Source: Drosophila miranda (taxonomy: Eukaryota > Arthropoda > Insecta > Diptera > Drosophilidae). Taken from it: a stretch of DNA of 64,000 bases. The DNA lies in assembly GCF_003369915.1 (NCBI RefSeq), contig NC_046673.1, positions 20,079,718 through 20,143,717 of the forward strand, given 5' to 3'. The position numbers and the translations under genes are program-made. Positions 58,121 through 64,000 of the stretch are shown in pieces. Under the pieces are notes generated by a model. That model ran no database searches. It worked only from the letters and a program-made list of their open reading frames with translations, and was not told the origin of the DNA. How positions within the stretch are numbered: position 1 is the first letter of the stretch; each line of letters begins with the position of its first letter.

Positions 58121-59050
58121 TTTACGCTTGATTCTATTCCTCCCAATTCGAAGGCTGCCATTCAATTTTGTAAAACAAACTTGATTCAAAGAGTTTTTGA
58201 AATTCTTGATACATTACAGGACAGCATTATGGCTGTTACTACGATTTGAGGAACAGAAACCAAACAATTCTGAGTTTGTGGATCATAATTATGGTTAAAA
58301 TTTTGATGATAATTTCCAACATTTTAACGTTTTGCTTGCTGTGGTTTTGGATGTTCTTTAGTTATGTTCCTTGCTATAATATTGGTTTCATAAAGGAATT
58401 TCTGAATTCGTTGATCAATGCTGCTGTGGAGATAATGTTTTTTATCCCCAATCGGCCGACTAATTATTTCGAATTAAATAAAACTCGGCGCAGAAATAAA
58501 ATTACGATATGTTCTTTAATGCGTGACATCCAAATTGCAAGTGTGGCTTGCCTGCCCTTTACATTGCCGCTCCGATCGCTAAGCGCAGCTTCGCTTGGCC
58601 GACGTCGGTAGGCAGACGCAAAGCGGAGATAGCGAAGAGCGAGCTGGCAGAGAGCGTTTAGCAGGGCAAGCAAGCGCAAAGCTTTAACAAACAAATGAGT
58701 GACATAGACATAAGTAACAAACAAAATAAGCGGCTGAGGGCCAAGAATTAGGTGCTATTTGGCAAGCAGCTAATCGGCCGGGTTCTGCTCCGAACAGCTG
58801 CTTTTAGCTCGTACCAGGTGTTCGGCGGTACCCTTTGAGATACACATTGTGCCCGCCATTTAACTGTTCTTCTCTGTTGACGAGGTTCTTCTGTTGGGTG
58901 TGTATATACATATATATTCCGTAACTCCAAATTCTGATGATTGGTATCTGTTTCGTCTTGGCCACTCTTTTGTTTATCGGAATGTATGGGGTGATTCTAG
59001 ATTGGAGTGTGGGAACGAGTTATTTATCCGTAATTTTGATCGTAAAAGAA

Positions 59051-61160
59051 ATAGAAATATGTAGTCCTAAGTGATAAATTATCCCAAATAACAGATTAAG
59101 ATAAAATCAGAAGAATATATGTATAGACATACCCAGATTTGAAAAGCACTTGTTTAAGTAATGTTTTAGAGTAAACGTCTATTTATTAATATAATGATAA
59201 CTTTATTGAATAATTGATAATTCAAGTAATATAATGACTACATATGTATGTAAAGCTAGTGATGTAATGAAAGCAAGACAAGCACATATGTATCTGTTGC
59301 TGCCACTCGGCGGATCACTAAAGACGTATCCTACCCAACCTTCCCGATGACGAGCCAGCCCTCTGTTGCCGGCTTCGAAGCCCGTCGCTGTTCGGCATAA
59401 ATACTGACCTTGCGCCTCATGTGTGCTCCCACAGGCGATGAATCTGTTCACTTGACAAGATTGCAGAAAATCACTCCACCCAGTGGCCAATTTTGATTCT
59501 AATGGGTCAGAGCCATATCTGCAAGGTGCATGAGAGTGTCGACTCGACTATCTTGGTTCTTGGTCTAAAAGCTACAAGTGGGTCCTTGTGAACAGTTCTT
59601 ATCAACGCAGCTTTCCTGACAAGTTCGAGTGTATCAGACATTGAGCTAACGTATCAGATAACAACAATCTGTTCCAACAGCTTTATCCGTACCATTCAAG
59701 GATCAGCTTTTCTTGTGTTCAAGGAATTCCCGATCGTTGTAAGCGATATACGATTCGACGCTGCAAAAGAGATCGAGGAAAACCAACAGAACTAGAGATA
59801 CCAAACACTTCTCTGCAAACGGCATGACCACCAAGAAAAATTCTTTTACTGACAACAAAATAGGATGAAGTCAGAAGGTTGATTTTTGCCAAGGAACACA
59901 TCGATTTTCCATGGAATAAACTAAGGGCAGCTCGGACGAGTCCAAAATAGTTTTCTATAATGCTTCAATAATGATTTGGGTAAGTTTTTCCGACGCTTTG
60001 TTTGGACCAGTATATGGGCTAAAAATTTAATGGATTATCTTTTATAGGTTAAGACATTGATGGATACGATGGATGCTACCTTTTGGCCTCGGAAAAAATA
60101 GCGAAGCACACCAGTAAATCTGCCAATCAACTTTGGGAATCTTTGAAAAGATCCTACAGTTCGATTTCTGTAAAGAAATGCCAAGATTGGGTTAAAATTA
60201 ACTTCCAATACTCGTATATAAAGGGCAGTTTCAGACAGTATTAATTAACAACAGTCTCTTGTGAATTATCTTAAGTTTTTGTCGTTACCACACGCTGTAA
60301 TTATTTTAGTTACTTGGAAAATGAAAATCTTTTGGGATAGATATTTAAGATGTTTATATTTTAATAAATAAATAATACATATATGATGTAGTATAATATG
60401 CCACCGGCTAGCGTTAAGTTATTTCATATGAAATATTGAACATTAAATAATGTGAAAAAATTCAAAGCGTTTGCACTATAGTTATTTTTTGATATTTATC
60501 AAATAAGTTGATGAAAACTTGTAAAGCCCTAACATTACATCGACTTTTATGAATATGAGTATCTTCTCAATTAGAGACTTTTGCTCTGCAACCAACAGGT
60601 AAACGGGTGAGGGAAAATAATGAGGAAGGCACATTGAAGTCAGCTAAATGGCTTAATTCAAAAAGAAATCATTTCAGAGAAAGTACTACATATATGGGAC
60701 GTACTGTATCGTAATAGTACGGCAGTAACTTTGTAAACTCTTCAGATGAATTATATATATATTTTCATGCTCTTCAAAGCGCCCGCCAAAAGCTAACGGA
60801 TGCTAACGGATAACAACGCTATGTTCTATGCGCCAAGTTCGTTTTTCATCGGTATATTTACGGATATGAGATGGTATTTTGGTATATGTTGATAATTACA
60901 TAAAAACGTAGTTAATATGTAACGTGTACCGTGTAAAAAATTAATTTTATGAATATTGTTGTTGACTTTTTTGTTTAAACCTTATTTTAAAAACAATCCG
61001 ATAAAGATAAATTAACCAGTCTTGTACGAAATTGATTTATCAATTGGATACATTTATGTGTTCAGGGCTGAGAGTCCCAGTTAGCTAGTAATACTCAACC
61101 GAATATGAAAATCGAGGAATATGATGGAATTATGAATAAAAGCAATTCGTCAGTATATTA
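59051..61160. other. Repeat-like AT-rich intergenic region
   Basis: No supported gene. A GC-richer block at about 59290-59480 has open frames on the minus strand without family similarity and could be a piece of a mobile element. GGTATATTT words, the fly core-promoter motif, occur at 60851 and near 60880, well upstream of deltaCOP. The rest is AT-rich. Confidence 0.4.
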
Positions 61161-61162
61161 AC

Positions 61163-61245
61163 GGTATATTTTGAAATTTTGACGTGTTTTCGGTATATTT
61201 TAGGGTCAGACCGCACATCTGATCGATAAGTCCACGGTCACATTG
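61163..61245 (+). promoter_or_regulatory. deltaCOP housekeeping promoter
   Basis: Two GGTATATTT words (61163-61171 and 61192-61200), an ATCGATA core (about 61222-61228) and CGGTCACATT (61235-61244) sit 150-235 bp before the ATG. The GGTATATTT and GGTCACA motifs are known to occur together in TATA-less fly promoters of broadly expressed genes. Confidence 0.6.
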
Positions 61246-61397
61246 GTAACAAACCTACCCGAACACGTCAGCTACGGATTGATCAAAAACAAATTGAAAA
61301 CATCTCGTCAATCAAATTAATTGTCATTTACTCTGCCAGACTTTTGCCAGGCACTTAAAAGGTTCTTCTGTTCTATTTCAACTGCTGCGCTACAAAA

Positions 61398-63567
61398 ATG
61401 GTAAGCGAAACCCACGGCATACGTACACACACACGCCCCGACTAATACGTATACGTCGGCGATTTTCGCTGCCAATCTTCCCGTATTGCCCACACCACAG
61501 GTACTCATTGCTGCGGCAGTCTGCACAAAGAATGGCAAAGGTAAGTGGCGGGGTCGAAGATTTCCCGATGGATGTCGCGAAAACGAAACATCCATCTAAT
61601 GCACTGCACTTCTATCACACACCCACACACGCGCATGCAGTCATACTGTCACGTCAGTTCGTGGAGATGACGAAGGCCCGCATCGAGGGTCTGCTGGCCG
61701 CCTTTCCAAAACTGATGACGTCTGGCAAGCAGCACACCTACGTGGAGACGGACTCTGTGCGCTATGTCTACCAGCCGATGGAGAAGCTCTACATGCTCCT
61801 CATAACCACAAAGGCCAGCAACATCCTGGAGGACTTGGAAACGCTGCGTCTCTTCTCCAAAGTGGTGAGTGGTGGCCAGAATGAAAATGAGAAAGAGTGA
61901 TGATGATCTATTACCTGATTCTTGCAGATACCGGAGTACAGCCACTCGCTGGACGAGAAGGAGATTGTGGAGAATGCCTTTAACTTGATTTTCGCCTTCG
62001 ATGAGATTGTGGCCCTCGGCTACAGGGAGAGTGTCAATCTAGCCCAGATCAAGACCTTTGTGGAAATGGACTCGCACGAGGAGAAGGTCTACCAGGCAGT
62101 GCGCCAGACACAGGAGCGGGAGGCACGCCAGAAAATGCGTGAAAAGGCCAAGGAGCTCCAACGTCAGCGCATGGAGGCCAGCAAGCGTGGCGGTCCATCG
62201 ATGGGCGGTCTCAGTGGCCGCAGTGGTGGCTTCAGTTCCGACAGCTTCGGCAGCAGCGGGGTCAGTGGCGTCTCGAGCAGCGTCCACGCGCCATCCATTG
62301 AGTTGGACAGTAAACCCATTTCGAGCAAGGCGGCAGTGTAAGTAAATATTTCTCTTTGTCCGCGGGATCTGGAGTAATACCAAACATCGTTCTTATCTCA
62401 TACAGGAAGCCATCATCGCGCAACGCCCTGAAGCTGGGTGGAAAGTCTAAGGATGTCGACAGCTTCGTCGATCAACTGAAGAGCGAGGGCGAGAAGATTG
62501 CCAATCTGGCGCCAGCAACGGCTGCCAGCGGCTCCGGATCGGCGACTAGCGCCAGTGCAGCGGCCAAGGCAGCCATGTCGGCCGACATTCACAAGGAAAG
62601 GTATGTACCGGTGGTGATTGGTGTTGTTGGTGCTCAATCACACACCTGCTTCTGCTCCGCTCATTTCAGCGTGCATCTGAAGATTGAGGACAAGCTGGTG
62701 GTGCGTCTGGGACGAGATGGCGGCGTCCAGCAGTTTGAGAATTCTGGCTTGTTGACTCTCCGCATCACGGACGAAGCATGCGGCCGTATTTTGTTGAAGC
62801 TGTCCCCCAATCATGCACAGGGCTTGCAGCTGCAAACGCATCCGAATGTGGACAAGGAGCTCTTCAAGGCGCGCAGCATGATTGGGCTTAAGAATCTGGC
62901 CAAGCCATTCCCTCTGAACACCGACGTCGGTGTCCTCAAATGGCGCTTCGTCTCACAGGATGAGACGGCCATTCCATTAACCAGTAAGTGTTGGCTGTTA
63001 GCATACCCTCACACATCCTTCCTCTACCGCTCTCTCGCTCATATCCATGTTTGTCTGCTGTTGAATTCTCGCGTCCACAGTTAACTGCTGGCCGTCGGAC
63101 AATGGTGAGGGCGGATGCGACATTAACATTGAATACGAACTGGAGGCTCAGCATCTGGAGCTGCAGGATGTGGCCATTGTTATACCCTTGCCGTGAGTAG
63201 CCGCCATGGACTACTGCGCCATCCAGTAGACAGATTATAATTCTAATTCTAATTTTTGACTGCCCTCCGCAGAATGAATGTGCAGCCGACGGTGGCCGAA
63301 TACGATGGCACCTACAACTACGATGCACGCAAGCATGTGCTGCAGTGGCACATTCCCATAATCGATGCCGCCAACAAGTCTGGCTCGATGGAGTTCAGCT
63401 GCAACGCATCCATTCCGGGCGACTTCTTTCCCTTGCAAGTATCATTCGTCTCGAAGACGACGTACGCGGGCGTGATTGCCCAGGACGTCATTCAGGTGGA
63501 CAGCGAGGCGTCGGTGAAGTATTCGAGCGAATCCATATTGTTTGTGGAGAAGTACGAGATCGTGTAG
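61398..63567 (+). CDS. deltaCOP: deltaCOP, delta subunit of the COPI coat
   Basis: Exons are 61398-61400, 61501-61540, 61641-61864, 61928-62337, 62406-62600, 62670-62983, 63081-63192 and 63273-63567, giving 530 aa. The first coding exon is the bare ATG, followed at once by GTAAGC. The join gives [24 protein letters not shown], the expected start. Residues ~1-135 are the longin domain. A basic helical linker follows ([21 protein letters not shown], ~175-195), then a Gly/Ser-rich stretch and the C-terminal mu-homology domain (~285-530). The protein is part of the F-subcomplex of coatomer on Golgi membranes; it binds Arf1 and cargo or tether tryptophan motifs for retrograde transport to the ER. 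Intact and of usual length. Confidence 0.97.
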
Positions 63568-64000
63568 GTCTCGTCATGCCTACACCTGAGTAGTACATAA
63601 TACATACACCTAGAAATCCACTTTACATTTTTTTTGGAGCGACTTTTGCGCGTTATGATCGATTCGATCCGATTTGATTCGATTTGATGCTACTACATGT
63701 TATAGATTATTTTATTATACTTAAATGTTGCATTGGCGGAGATCGGCTTCTCAAAGACACGACCGACCCAACAGAGTAATTCCAAAATTTTACAATATCA
63801 AACGCGGAAACATTCTGCACTTTCACTTCCGATGCGTATGAAATGGCAAAATTATAATAAACAAACGGTAATTAGTTGTAATTGGCGATTGAAAAGTGTT
63901 TTGTTTAATCCAGGCTGGCGTACAACTGCATTTCACTTAAAGTATGTTTATCCGCAATACAATGAATAAACACGAAAAAATGAAATTTTAAAATTTACTT
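63568..64000 (+). other. deltaCOP 3' flank
   Basis: AT-rich sequence after the deltaCOP stop, with GATTCGATTCGAT-type words near 63658-63685. The ATAAAC words near 63855 and 63966 could end the transcript. No further gene is visible before the window ends. Confidence 0.4.

Larger units (their letters stand above)
55516..59050 (-). mobile_element. Fossil LTR element with env-like remnant (Gypsy/errantivirus type)
   Basis: The minus strand at about 57100-56560 encodes an env-like stretch with motifs typical of errantivirus envelope proteins (FTEYVEDIELGMQASRLGIFNPKLL, then KILHIKTSTWLKVDSNEILIVSN). The left edge starts with AGTTAAG, consistent with the AGTTA...TAACT ends of Gypsy-type LTRs. 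LTR-like repeats occupy about 55516-56560, partly in tandem (the word TATATATAGTTAAATAT at 55534 and 56252), and a related piece lies at about 58960-59040. The copy is broken, with many breaks, and much of the internal part is missing. It is old enough for its repeats to have diverged clearly. A fold-back DNA element (57322-58120) is inserted in it. The family call rests on the env-like motifs; the boundaries are approximate. Confidence 0.55.

Noticed and set aside
58246-58611. Plus-strand open frame with a hydrophobic stretch, looking like a membrane protein
   Set aside because: It lies in AT-rich DNA at the edge of the fossil LTR element, antisense to its orientation. The hydrophobicity follows from T-rich codons.
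59203-59490. Minus-strand open frame of 95 codons in a GC-richer block
   Set aside because: No domain, and the sequence looks like part of a dispersed repeat. No splice or promoter support.
1-64000. tRNA, rRNA, CRISPR or bacterial-type operon features
   Set aside because: No tRNA A/B-box pair, rRNA segment or spaced repeat array was seen. The spliced genes show this is fly nuclear DNA.

Overview
The window is nuclear DNA of a Drosophila species. Small introns (about 55-75 bp) carry clean GTRAGT/AG borders, promoters carry DRE (TATCGATA), GGTCACA and TGATAAG elements, and nearly every conserved gene has a clear fly counterpart: Ork1, Cyp4d1, Pgam5, Pex5, MED18, Gcna, deltaCOP and the fly DHX57. 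As far as I remember, those genes are X-linked (Muller A) in D. melanogaster, so this is probably Muller A of a related Sophophora species, perhaps of the obscura group. The species is inference. All exon joins were worked out by hand from splice sites, reading phase and protein similarity.

Layout. (1) 1-2715: a broken 3' fragment of a Cyp4d1-like P450, a small RING-finger gene (-) and an unrecognised gene (+). (2) 2.7-26.3 kb: a block with a coiled-coil gene (possible kinetochore subunit), the DEAH helicase DHX57 (CG1582) and the two-pore potassium channel Ork1 with its long introns. (3) 26.3-30.7 kb: an inverted second copy of region 1, which also holds a CFAP410 gene that is absent from the first copy. 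It runs into a complete Cyp4d1 (-) with two alternative first exons (30.4-33.2 kb). (4) 33.2-42.3 kb: a Costars-domain gene with a long non-coding leader and introns. (5) 42.8-54.2 kb: a compact housekeeping cluster of Pgam5 (+), MMS22L (-), Pex5 (+), MED18 (-) and Gcna (+), with short shared promoters and tail-to-tail ends. (6) 54.2-61.2 kb: repeat-rich DNA with a fossil errantivirus-like LTR element and, nested in it, a fold-back DNA element with perfect 35-bp ends. (7) 61.4-63.6 kb: deltaCOP.

The main structural signal is the pair of inverted arms (about 2.7 and 4.4 kb) flanking the 24-kb Ork1 block. Their centres are almost identical and their edges have diverged. This looks like the footprint of a chromosomal rearrangement, with later gene conversion between the arms. 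I recall CG1582 and Ork1 lying far from the Cyp4d1/Pgam5-deltaCOP group on the D. melanogaster X, which would fit. The housekeeping genes serve unrelated processes: mitochondrial quality control, replication-fork repair, peroxisome import, transcription, DNA-protein crosslink repair and COPI traffic.
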